From: an uncultured Pelagibacteraceae bacterium
GTDB lineage: Bacteria > Pseudomonadota > Alphaproteobacteria > Pelagibacterales > Pelagibacteraceae
Assembly: GCA_902542235.1 (NCBI GenBank)
Contig: CACBTT010000004.1
Location: 1 to 64,000 of the forward strand
Direction: 5' to 3'
Length of the DNA stretch: 64,000 nt
Shown: in pieces, positions 56,263 to 64,000 of the stretch
Position numbering within the stretch: the stretch's first letter is position 1
Layout of the letters: the number at the start of each line of letters is the position of its first letter
Notes under the pieces: model-generated
Told to the model about the DNA's origin: nothing
Seen by the model: the letters and a program-made list of their open reading frames with translations, nothing else
The model's database searches: none
Program-made: the position numbers and the translations under genes

Positions 56263-57863
56263 CAAGTACTTGCAGGAGCATTATCCTTGAAAAGCTTATA
56301 ATCCAAACTATCAACTAAAGCTTTAAAAGATGCATCAATAATATTTGGAGAAACTCCTATTGTGAACCAATTAACATGTTTTGAGTCCGCACTTTCTATA
56401 GAAACTCTAGTAACAGCTCCGGTTCCTGTATTTAAAATTCTAACTTTGTAATCAACTAGCTTTAAATCTTTTAAATATTCTGAATATTTTTCAAGTTTAT
56501 TTACATTTTTTCTGATTGCATTATCCAAAGCATTAACAGGTCCATTACCTTCACCCTCACATAATATTTCATGACCATCCACTTCAAGTTTTGCTTTTGC
56601 AAATGATATTACTTCTCCAGTAGAATCTTTCTTAACGGAAACATCATATTCGTTAATTGAAATATATCTTGGTATTTCCCCCATCAATCTTCTAGCTAAA
56701 AGTTCAAAAGATGCATCAGCACCATCGTAACTATATCCTATAAATTCTCTATCTTTTACCTCGTGAAGAAGTTTTTTAATTTTTGGATCGTCTTTTTTAA
56801 TATTAATGCCAATTGCATTTAACCTAGACATTATATTAGATTGTCCTGATTGATCAGAAATAACAATATTCCTAGCATTACCTACTTCATCAGGATTAAT
56901 ATGTTCATAAGTTTTTGGATCTTTTTGTACAGCTGATACATGCATCCCACCCTTATGAGAAAATGCAGAAGCACCTACATAAGGTAAATGTTTGTTTGGT
57001 TTTCTATTCAGTATTTCATCTAATAATCTTGAACATTGTGTTAAATTTTTAATATTTTCTGGTTTGATATTAATTTCATATTTGTCTGAAAAGTCTTTTT
57101 TTAAAAAAAAAGTTGGGATCAAAGACATCAAATTTGCATTACCACATCTTTCTCCAAGTCCATTTATTGTACCCTGAACCTGTCTAACTCCTGCTTGAAC
57201 AGCTACTAAACTATTAGCAACTGCATTTTCTGTATCATTGTGGGCATGTATTCCAAGGTTTTTACCTGGTATATGCTTTGTTACTTCTTCAACAATTTTA
57301 GAAATTTCATGAGGCAATGTCCCTCCATTAGTATCACATAATACAATCCATCTTGCACCATTATCAAACGCTGCTTTTAAACATGATATTGCATATTCAG
57401 GATTTGATTTATAACCATCAAAGAAGTGTTCAGCATCAAACATAAATTCTTTACCTGAACTAACTATATGCTTTGCGCTCTCACTTATATTTTCTAAATT
57501 TTGATCGTTTGAAATTCCTAAAGCAACATCCACATGAAAATCCCAACTTTTACCAAATAAACAAACAGATGAACTCTTTGAATTAATCAAAGATGACAAC
57601 ATAGGATCATTTTTTGCACTATGCTCAGATTTTTTAGTCATGCCAAAAGCAGTAAGATTAGCGTTTTTAAAGTTTTGATCCTTGTTAAAAAATTCTGTAT
57701 CAGTTGGATTTGCTCCTGGCCAACCACCTTCTATATAATCAACTCCCAAATTATCCAAAGATTTGGCAATTTTTTCTTTTTCATTTAATGAAAAATCTAC
57801 TCCTTGAGTTTGTGCCCCATCTCTAAGTGTAGTATCAAATATATAGATTTTTTCTTTACTCAT
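56262..57863 (-). CDS. cimA: (R)-citramalate synthase
   Basis: Condenses pyruvate and acetyl-CoA to citramalate, the pyruvate route to 2-oxobutyrate and isoleucine. The DRE-TIM barrel has DTTLRDGAQTQGVDFSLNEK near residues 10-29 and GIHAHNDTENAVANSLVAVQ near 203-222. The C-terminal LeuA-type regulatory domain follows to 533 residues. I use the ATG at 57863, which overlaps the cysS stop as ATGA; an upstream GTG at 57875 would overlap more. The overall length and DTTLRDGAQ sequence fit CimA rather than LeuA or homocitrate synthase. Confidence 0.9.
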   Translation of the reverse strand: MSKEKIYIFDTTLRDGAQTQGVDFSLNEKEKIAKSLDNLGVDYIEGGWPGANPTDTEFFNKDQNFKNANLTAFGMTKKSEHSAKNDPMLSSLINSKSSSVCLFGKSWDFHVDVALGISNDQNLENISESAKHIVSSGKEFMFDAEHFFDGYKSNPEYAISCLKAAFDNGARWIVLCDTNGGTLPHEISKIVEEVTKHIPGKNLGIHAHNDTENAVANSLVAVQAGVRQVQGTINGLGERCGNANLMSLIPTFFLKKDFSDKYEINIKPENIKNLTQCSRLLDEILNRKPNKHLPYVGASAFSHKGGMHVSAVQKDPKTYEHINPDEVGNARNIVISDQSGQSNIMSRLNAIGINIKKDDPKIKKLLHEVKDREFIGYSYDGADASFELLARRLMGEIPRYISINEYDVSVKKDSTGEVISFAKAKLEVDGHEILCEGEGNGPVNALDNAIRKNVNKLEKYSEYLKDLKLVDYKVRILNTGTGAVTRVSIESADSKHVNWFTIGVSPNIIDASFKALVDSLDYKLFKDNAPAST

Positions 57864-59221
57864 TTTAATTTCCACGAGGTTGTACCATCTTTATCTTCAA
57901 TTAAAATACCCTTGTCTAAAAGATCTTTCCTTATTTTGTCAGCTAATTCATAATTTTTTTCATCTCTTGCTTTATTTCTCTCAGTTATTTTTGAATTAAT
58001 TTCATCCTCTGAAAGAGAAATTGTATTTTTTTTTGTTTGTAGCCACTCTTCTGAAGTATCAGTTAATAAACCTATAAAATTACAAGCTTTTACAAAAGTT
58101 GCTTTATCCTCGTTCGTTCCATTTGAAGCTCTACTATATAAAGAATGTAAATTTGCAATATAACCAGGAGTATTTAAATCGTCATATAAAGGGTCTAATA
58201 ATTCATCTGGTAATATTTTACTTTTATCAACATCAGAATAGATTGAATACCATTTGTTTAAAGTCTTTTCACATTCTATTATTAATTTTTCATTCCAATC
58301 TAATCCTTGTCTATAGTGAGCACTAATTAATGCTAATCTTAAAACTTGACCATTATATTTATTTTTAAAATCTTTTATTTTAAATATATTTCCCTTAGAT
58401 TTTGCCATTTTTTCATTAGAAAGAGTTATAAATCCGTTATGAACCCAATAATTTGCAAATGAATTTGTTTCATTTGCACACCTTGATTGAGCAATCTCAT
58501 TTTCATGATGAGGAAAAATCAAGTCTCTACCGCCCCCATGAATATCAAATTCTTCACCCAAATATCTTTTAGACATAACCGAACATTCTAAATGCCAACC
58601 TGGTCTACCTTTGCCCCAAGGAGATTCCCATGAAGGCTCTTTATCTGTTGATGGTTTCCATAATACAAAATCTTCAGGATTTTTTTTTATTTCTGAAACC
58701 TCTACTCGTGAACCAGCTATTAATTCATCTAACTTTTTATTAGATAGTTTTCCATAATCACTAAATTTTTTAACTTCAAAATAAACATGCTTATCCTTTG
58801 AATATGCAAACCCTTTTTTCTCTAGTTCTGTGATCATTTCAATCATTTGTTTTATATTTTCTGTTGCCTTTGGTTCGCTGTTTGGTGTTTCACATTTTAA
58901 GTACTTACAGTCTTCATGAAAGTTTTCAGTAATTTTTGAAGTTAAGTCGTTTATAGAAATATTTTGATCATTAGATGCTTTGATTATTTTGTCATCTATG
59001 TCTGTTATATTTCTGATATATTTTACAGATGTTGATCCATATTTATTTTTTAGAATTTTATATAGAATATCAAAAACAACTAATGGTCTGGCATTACCAA
59101 TATGTGGATCATCATAAACAGTAGGACCACAAACATACATGCCTATGGATTTTTCATTTTTGGGAGTAAATTTTTCTTTCTTACCACCTAGACTATTAGT
59201 TAAAAATATATCTTTAGCCAT
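57860..59221 (-). CDS. cysS: cysteine--tRNA ligase
   Basis: Class I aminoacyl-tRNA synthetase. The HIGH-like motif is in PTVYDDPHIGNARPLVVFDI near residues 33-52. The KMSKS-like motif is KMAKSKGN near 270-277, and the zinc-binding residues include HGGGRDLIFPHHENEIAQS. The 453 residues are normal. It overlaps cimA by 4 bp (57860-57863) and lies 45 bp after nadE. Confidence 0.97.
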   Translation of the reverse strand: MAKDIFLTNSLGGKKEKFTPKNEKSIGMYVCGPTVYDDPHIGNARPLVVFDILYKILKNKYGSTSVKYIRNITDIDDKIIKASNDQNISINDLTSKITENFHEDCKYLKCETPNSEPKATENIKQMIEMITELEKKGFAYSKDKHVYFEVKKFSDYGKLSNKKLDELIAGSRVEVSEIKKNPEDFVLWKPSTDKEPSWESPWGKGRPGWHLECSVMSKRYLGEEFDIHGGGRDLIFPHHENEIAQSRCANETNSFANYWVHNGFITLSNEKMAKSKGNIFKIKDFKNKYNGQVLRLALISAHYRQGLDWNEKLIIECEKTLNKWYSIYSDVDKSKILPDELLDPLYDDLNTPGYIANLHSLYSRASNGTNEDKATFVKACNFIGLLTDTSEEWLQTKKNTISLSEDEINSKITERNKARDEKNYELADKIRKDLLDKGILIEDKDGTTSWKLK

Positions 59222-59266
59222 ACAACTAGGAATATACTTAAATTATAGATTTGTGAATCTATTTGA

Positions 59267-60004
59267 TTAATTGGGAATTTTGCATACTGGAATTGGTTCC
59301 ATTTTATGCAAATTTGCACTTCGAATTGAATTATATTTATCTCTATTTACAGAATTTTCATTATCCATTGCTTCTTCTAATTCTTTATATGACAAACCAA
59401 GCTGTCCCTCATCAGTACGACCATCATCCCATAAACCATCTGTCGGAGGAGCATCAATAATCTCTTTTAAAATTCCAAGTTCTTTACCAAGTTCCCATAC
59501 CTCAGTTTTATTACAATCTGCTATTGGAGAAATATCTACTCCACCATCACCATATTTTGTATAAAAACCAACTCCAAAATCTTCTACTTTATTTCCTGTT
59601 CCAACAACTATCCCATTGTTTGCTGCAGCTACTTGATAAAGCGTTGTCATTCTTAATCTTGCTCTAGAATTTGCCATTCCGTGTTCACTACCAAAATTGT
59701 TTAGTGTTCCTTCAAATGTTTTAAATAAACTATCTAATTCTAATGTGTGTCCCTCTACATTGCTAAAATTCTTCTTTAACCACTCTTGATGTGCCAAACT
59801 TAGATCATGTTGTGCAGATTTTTGTTTAATTGGCATTGATAAAACAATTGTTTTTAAACCAGTCATTGCACTTAATGTACTTGAGACAGAAGAGTCTATT
59901 CCACCAGAAATACCAATCACTAAAGATTGAGCTTTTTTTGGCATAGAATTCACGTAATCTGAAATCCAGTTTTTAATGTGATTCACTTTATCTTTAGGTG
60001 TCAT
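59267..60004 (-). CDS. nadE: NAD(+) synthase, ammonia-dependent
   Basis: Amidates deamido-NAD in the last step of NAD synthesis. The ATP-pyrophosphatase loop SGGIDSSVSSTLSAMTGL is near residues 30-47, and GTGNKVEDFGVGFYTKYGDG near 135-154. At 245 residues it has only the synthase domain and no glutaminase domain, so it depends on free ammonia or another enzyme. nadK, the next step, is also in the window. Confidence 0.95.
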   Translation of the reverse strand: MTPKDKVNHIKNWISDYVNSMPKKAQSLVIGISGGIDSSVSSTLSAMTGLKTIVLSMPIKQKSAQHDLSLAHQEWLKKNFSNVEGHTLELDSLFKTFEGTLNNFGSEHGMANSRARLRMTTLYQVAAANNGIVVGTGNKVEDFGVGFYTKYGDGGVDISPIADCNKTEVWELGKELGILKEIIDAPPTDGLWDDGRTDEGQLGLSYKELEEAMDNENSVNRDKYNSIRSANLHKMEPIPVCKIPN

Positions 60005-60041
60005 AATTTATATATAAGAAAAAAAATTTATTTTTAAACTG

Positions 60042-61421
60042 TTAAGATGCCGCTTTAATTGCAGATTTAGAATACAAACTATTCTTTTTTATCTCATCTG
60101 AAATTAAAAACGCTAATTCTATAGCTTGATCCGAATTCAATCTTGGATCACAGTGCGTATGATATCTGCTTGATAAGTCTGCATCAGATATTTTCTTTGC
60201 TCCACCAGTACACTCTGTCACATCTTGTCCTGTCATTTCAACATGAAGACCTCCTGCATAAGAACCTTCTGCTTGATGAACTGCAAATACATTTTTAACT
60301 TCACTTACAACATCATTAAACGGTCTTGTTTTAAAACCAGTAGTTGATTTAATTGTATTGCCATGCATTGGATCACATGACCAAACAACATTTAAACCTT
60401 CCTTTTTAATTCCTCTAATTAATTTTGGTAAGAATTTTTCAACGTTCTGATGACCAAATCTTGAAATTAGAGTTATTTTTCCTTTTTCATTTTTAGGATT
60501 TATAACCTCACATATTTTTGCAATCTCATCTGGTTTAGAAGTTGGGCCACATTTGATACCAATTGGATTTTCTATTCCTTTACAAAACTCGACATGTCCT
60601 CCATCTAATTGTCTTGTTCTATCCCCTATCCAAACAAAGTGAGCTGAAGTATCATGATATTCACCTGTTGTTGAGTCTACTCGAGTCATACTTTCCTCAA
60701 AGGGCAAGTGTAAGGCTTCATGAGAAGTCCAAAAGTTAACTGTGTATAATCTATTATTAAAATCGGATGTAATTCCGCAAGCATCCATAAATGCTAATGC
60801 ATCTGCTATTTTATCTTCTAATTCTTTAAATTTCTTAGCTTGAGGACTTTTCTTAATATAATCTAAATTCCATAAGTGAACCTTATTTAAGTCAGCAAAA
60901 CCACCTTTTGAAAATGCTCTTAAAAGGTTTAAAGTTGATGCAGATTGAGAATAAGCCTTAAACATTCTTTTTGGATCAGGTCTTCTAGCTTTTTCATTAA
61001 AATCTATCGCATTTATATTGTCTCCTAAATAACTTGGTAATTCTTTATCACCTTGTTTTTCAGTTGGTGCGCTTCTTGGTTTTGAAAATTGTCCAGCAAT
61101 TCTTCCAAGTTTTACAATAGGTAAAGATGCCGAATAAGTCATCACCAAAGCCATTTGAAGAATAACTTTAAAGGTATCTCTTATATTGTCAGGATGAAAT
61201 TCTGCAAAACTTTCCGCACAATCACCGCCTTGTAATAGAAATGCTTTTCCATCATTGACCATTGCCAACTGATCTTTCAAATGTCTTGTTTCACCCGCAA
61301 AAACTAGTGGAGGAAAGGTTTTTAATTTATTTAAAACCATCTCCAATTCTTTCTCATCTTCATATTGAGGAATATGTTTGACGGGATATTTTCTCCAGCT
61401 ATTTATTTTCCAATTTTTCAT
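60042..61421 (-). CDS. class II 3-deoxy-7-phosphoheptulonate synthase
   Basis: First step of the shikimate pathway (phosphoenolpyruvate plus erythrose-4-phosphate). The 459 residues are typical of the plant-like class II DAHP synthase. Diagnostic runs are LLQGGDCAESFAEFHPDN near residues 68-85, PSYLGDNINA near 128-137, HLWNLDYIKKSP near 181-192, GIKCGPTSKPDEIAKI near 292-307 and THCDPRLNSDQAIELAF near 426-442. It lies between nadE and glmS with gaps of about 35 bp. The gene symbol used varies (aroG, aroH), so I leave it empty. Confidence 0.94.
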   Translation of the reverse strand: MKNWKINSWRKYPVKHIPQYEDEKELEMVLNKLKTFPPLVFAGETRHLKDQLAMVNDGKAFLLQGGDCAESFAEFHPDNIRDTFKVILQMALVMTYSASLPIVKLGRIAGQFSKPRSAPTEKQGDKELPSYLGDNINAIDFNEKARRPDPKRMFKAYSQSASTLNLLRAFSKGGFADLNKVHLWNLDYIKKSPQAKKFKELEDKIADALAFMDACGITSDFNNRLYTVNFWTSHEALHLPFEESMTRVDSTTGEYHDTSAHFVWIGDRTRQLDGGHVEFCKGIENPIGIKCGPTSKPDEIAKICEVINPKNEKGKITLISRFGHQNVEKFLPKLIRGIKKEGLNVVWSCDPMHGNTIKSTTGFKTRPFNDVVSEVKNVFAVHQAEGSYAGGLHVEMTGQDVTECTGGAKKISDADLSSRYHTHCDPRLNSDQAIELAFLISDEIKKNSLYSKSAIKAAS

Positions 61422-61455
61422 TTCAACTCAGAATTGTTTTAACAGACTTTATTAT

Positions 61456-63276
61456 TTATTCAACAGTGACAGATTTAGCTAAGTTTCTTGGTTTATCTAT
61501 ATCGTATCCTTTATCTAATGCAGAGTAATAAGCTAACTTTTGCAAAGGTATAGTGGTCAAAAAAGGAATGAGTTCATCAGATATGGCATCAACCTCTATT
61601 TGCTCCCAAATATTTTCTGAATAAATTTCATCAGTACTTTTATTTGTTATTAGTAAAACTTTTGCACCTCTAGATATAACTTCCTGCATATTTGAAATAG
61701 TTTTTTTGTAATGCTCGTCTCTTGGAGCAATTACTACTACTGGCATACCATCTTCAATGAGTGCAAGAGGTCCATGTTTCATTTCCCCTGCTGGGTAACC
61801 TTCAGCATGAACATAAGCAAGCTCTTTTAGTTTTAAAGCACCTTCAAGTGCAATTGGATATGAATAGCCTCTACCTAGAAACATTGATCCTTTAGAATTA
61901 GCAAAATCTTTTCCAAGTGTTTGAATTTTATCTTCAATATTCAATGTATTTTTTGCAGATTTAGATAAAGACAGTAAATCTTTTATTTTCTTTTGATAGT
62001 CTTTTTTATTAATTGATTTTTGTTCATAAGAAAGCTTAGTACATAATAAATAAAGGACTAACATTTGTCCCAAGAAAGCCTTTGTCGATGCAACACCTAC
62101 TTCTGGGCCACAATGAATAGGCAAAACTAGATCTGCTTCTCTTGCAATTGAACTTTCAACAACATTTACAACAGCACAAGTTTTAACATTATTCTTTTTA
62201 CACAAATCTAATGCAGCAAATGTATCCGCAGTCTCTCCAGATTGAGAAACAAAAACATAAAGACAATCTTTTTTAAATTTAATTTTTCGATATCTAAATT
62301 CAGAAGCTATATCAACACTCACATCTAAACTTGTATTTTGCTCAAACCAATACTTTGCAACGAGACATGAGTGATATGCTGTTCCACATCCAATTAAAAT
62401 TACTGATGAAATTTCATTGATTTTCCAAGGAAAATTATAAATATTTATCTCTTTATTATGTTTGTCGATGTACTCATTGATACAATTTTTTAAGGTAATC
62501 GGCTGCTCATCTATTTCTTTAGCCATATAATATTTGTAATCTCCTTTTTCATAATTTTGATCATCTTTAGAAAGATTTAAAATTTTTTTGTTAACTTTAG
62601 TTCCATCTGAATCAAAAAATTCGACTTGATCTTTTTTTAATATGCAAAATTCTCCATCATTTAAATATGAAATCTTATTAGTCATTGACTTTAATGCATA
62701 AGAATCTGAACCAAGATAGTGTTCATTTGGACCATAACCAACTGCAAGAGGAGATCCTCTTCTTGCCCCAACTATTAAGTCTGGTTGGTCTTTAAATATT
62801 ATTCCTAGCGCAAAACTGCCGTGTAATTTTTTTAAAACTTTTATAATTGTATTTTTAAGGTTATTTTTTTTTAAATAATCAGTTACCAAATGAACTATTA
62901 CTTCTGTGTCTGTTTGAGATTTAAACTTATAACCTTTATTTTCTAATAACTTTTTTAGAATAGTTGAATTTTCAATTATACCATTATGAACTACAGATAC
63001 ATCTTCTGATGAATGAGGATGTGCATTTATTGAGCTAGGTTTTCCATGAGTTGCCCACCTAACATGTCCGATACCAATAGAGCCAGATATTTTAGTTTGT
63101 ATAATGTTTTTCTCTAAAGCGTCTACTCTACCCTCACATTTTACCTCATTTATATTTCCATTTGAAAGAGTTGCTAAACCTGCAGAGTCATAACCTCTAT
63201 ACTCAAGTTTTTTTAATGAACTTATAATTCTAGGAGTAACCTCTTTAGAGCTAGTAATTCCAACTATTCCACACAT
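61456..63276 (-). CDS. glmS: glutamine--fructose-6-phosphate aminotransferase (isomerizing)
   Basis: Makes glucosamine-6-phosphate for peptidoglycan and lipopolysaccharide. The N-terminal glutaminase starts with catalytic Cys2 in CGIVGITSSKE and has HVRWATHGKPS near residues 75-85 and VHNGIIENS. Two SIS sugar-isomerase domains follow, with GCGTAYHSCL near 297-306 and SQSGETADTFAALDLC near 343-358. The 606 residues are normal. No glmS ribozyme is expected or seen. It lies 6 bp after a gene for a later step of UDP-GlcNAc synthesis. Confidence 0.98.
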   Translation of the reverse strand: MCGIVGITSSKEVTPRIISSLKKLEYRGYDSAGLATLSNGNINEVKCEGRVDALEKNIIQTKISGSIGIGHVRWATHGKPSSINAHPHSSEDVSVVHNGIIENSTILKKLLENKGYKFKSQTDTEVIVHLVTDYLKKNNLKNTIIKVLKKLHGSFALGIIFKDQPDLIVGARRGSPLAVGYGPNEHYLGSDSYALKSMTNKISYLNDGEFCILKKDQVEFFDSDGTKVNKKILNLSKDDQNYEKGDYKYYMAKEIDEQPITLKNCINEYIDKHNKEINIYNFPWKINEISSVILIGCGTAYHSCLVAKYWFEQNTSLDVSVDIASEFRYRKIKFKKDCLYVFVSQSGETADTFAALDLCKKNNVKTCAVVNVVESSIAREADLVLPIHCGPEVGVASTKAFLGQMLVLYLLCTKLSYEQKSINKKDYQKKIKDLLSLSKSAKNTLNIEDKIQTLGKDFANSKGSMFLGRGYSYPIALEGALKLKELAYVHAEGYPAGEMKHGPLALIEDGMPVVVIAPRDEHYKKTISNMQEVISRGAKVLLITNKSTDEIYSENIWEQIEVDAISDELIPFLTTIPLQKLAYYSALDKGYDIDKPRNLAKSVTVE

Positions 63277-63282
63277 TAATTT

Positions 63283-63891
63283 TTATTTCCTTTTATAATT
63301 TTTTTTTTCTTGCTGTTTTGATCTTGTTAATGCTAGTGATCCTTTAGCCACATTTTTTGTGATTACTGATCCTGCACCTATAACACTTTTTTCACTTAAA
63401 GTAACTGGTGCCACTAAAGATGTATTTGAACCTACGAACACTTTATCTTTAATGTTTGTTTTACTTTTTTTTCTTCCATCGTAGTTACAAGTTATTGTGC
63501 CTGCTCCAATATTAACATTTCTTCCTACTTGAGCATCACCAATATATGATAAATGATTGATTTTAGAACTTCTATTTATCGTACTTTTTTTTACTTCAAC
63601 AAAATTTCCTATTTTTGAACCCGACTTTATTTTTGTTCCAGGTCTTAAACGTGCATATGGACCTACACTTACGTTATTATCTATACTAACACCCTCAAGA
63701 TGAGAGAAAGATAAAATTTTTACATTGTTTCCTATTTTCACTTTATCGGCAAACACAACATAAGGTTCTATCTCTACGTTTTTTCCAATTTTAGTGTCTT
63801 TAGAAAAAAAAACTGTCTCAGGCCCCTTCATTTTGACACCTTTTTTTAAAAATTTATCTCTAAGTTTATTTTGTAAATTTTGACTATTCAT
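63283..63891 (-). CDS. glmU: GlmU acetyltransferase domain protein, lacking the uridyltransferase domain
   Basis: 202 residues that align only to the C-terminal left-handed beta helix of GlmU (glucosamine-1-phosphate N-acetyltransferase). Seen: [35 protein letters not shown] with the catalytic histidine near residue 120, [19 protein letters not shown], and [12 protein letters not shown]. The N-terminal uridyltransferase domain with its GTRM loop is missing; the upstream 69 bp are intergenic, then a divergent gene. It is either a true single-domain enzyme whose partner domain is encoded elsewhere, or a related acyltransferase. It is probably in one operon with glmS. Confidence 0.8.
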   Translation of the reverse strand: MNSQNLQNKLRDKFLKKGVKMKGPETVFFSKDTKIGKNVEIEPYVVFADKVKIGNNVKILSFSHLEGVSIDNNVSVGPYARLRPGTKIKSGSKIGNFVEVKKSTINRSSKINHLSYIGDAQVGRNVNIGAGTITCNYDGRKKSKTNIKDKVFVGSNTSLVAPVTLSEKSVIGAGSVITKNVAKGSLALTRSKQQEKKNYKRK

Positions 63892-63960
63892 TAGATAGTT
63901 GTATATAACTGGGTATTAATTTAATTAATTCACAATTTATTTCTTATTAATACTTTTTAA

Positions 63961-64000
63961 ATGACACAAAAATTCACAGTTCTTTTTGATTTAGATGGTA
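63961..64000 (+). CDS. HAD-family phosphatase, start only (partial)
   Basis: Only 13 codons are in view: MTQKFTVLFDLDG. The DxD-type motif I of HAD phosphatases (FDLDG) is complete, so a phosphoglycolate phosphatase or similar enzyme is likely. The gene continues past the right edge and is divergent from the glmU-like gene. The 63892-63960 interval is A+T-rich and shows nothing else I can support. Confidence 0.6.
   Translation, partial: MTQKFTVLFDLDG

Overview
The window is about 70% A+T, with very short intergenic gaps, start codons that often share a base with the preceding stop, and a gene order typical of a streamlined alphaproteobacterium. The protein sequences and the purB-purC-purS-purQ-purL-bolA-grxD order match the SAR11 / Pelagibacter group as I know it. 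This is an inference from composition, synteny and protein similarity by eye.

Layout. 1-5030: galU (partial), panC, mgtE, lipB, an RluC/RluD-type pseudouridine synthase and a secreted polysaccharide-lyase-like protein. 5096-20888 (minus): one unbroken str-S10-spc-alpha ribosomal supercluster from rpsL to rplQ, including fusA, secY, adk and rpoA but with no room for rpmD (L30). 21046-33616 (minus): the tRNA-Tyr, tRNA-Gly, tuf, tRNA-Trp, secE, nusG, rplKAJL, rpoBC transcription/translation cluster. 33756-35468: an rRNA/tRNA methyltransferase, tRNA-Thr, nadK and tRNA-Leu(UAA). 35430-44157: an accessory island (below). 44202-47659 (minus): a five-gene set with an SAF-domain oxidoreductase, azlC/azlD, a gamma-glutamylcyclotransferase-like gene and a CinA-type gene. 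47682-54889 (plus): sfsA, map, the purine genes, bolA and grxD. 54890-63891 (minus): rpsD, trmJ, cimA, cysS, nadE, class II DAHP synthase, glmS and a C-terminal-only glmU. The start of a HAD phosphatase runs off the right edge.

The island is the most interesting part. The 5' half of tRNA-Leu(UAA), 39 bp ending in the anticodon loop, occurs three times in direct orientation: in the intact tRNA (35430-35468), at 38793-38831 and at 44119-44157. The copies bracket two tandem elements of about 3.4 and 5.3 kb. Each element has matching pairs of helically phased 11-bp direct repeats at both ends (here called X). Each also has a phased 10-bp repeat (Y) near its right end, and Y starts lie exactly 48 bp before the next tRNA half in both elements. 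This looks like the attachment-site structure of a tyrosine-recombinase element that inserts in the anticodon loop and replaces the tRNA 5' half and its promoter. No recombinase gene lies in either element, so they look non-autonomous. All cargo genes point the same way, so the displaced tRNA promoters could read into them.

Element 1 carries a DUF262-DUF1524-AlbA fusion and a Cas4/RecB-like nuclease, which suggests phage defence. Element 2 carries secreted carbohydrate-active or hydrolase proteins and shows scars of two or three smaller modules fused together. Apart from this island, the window is ordinary core genome.
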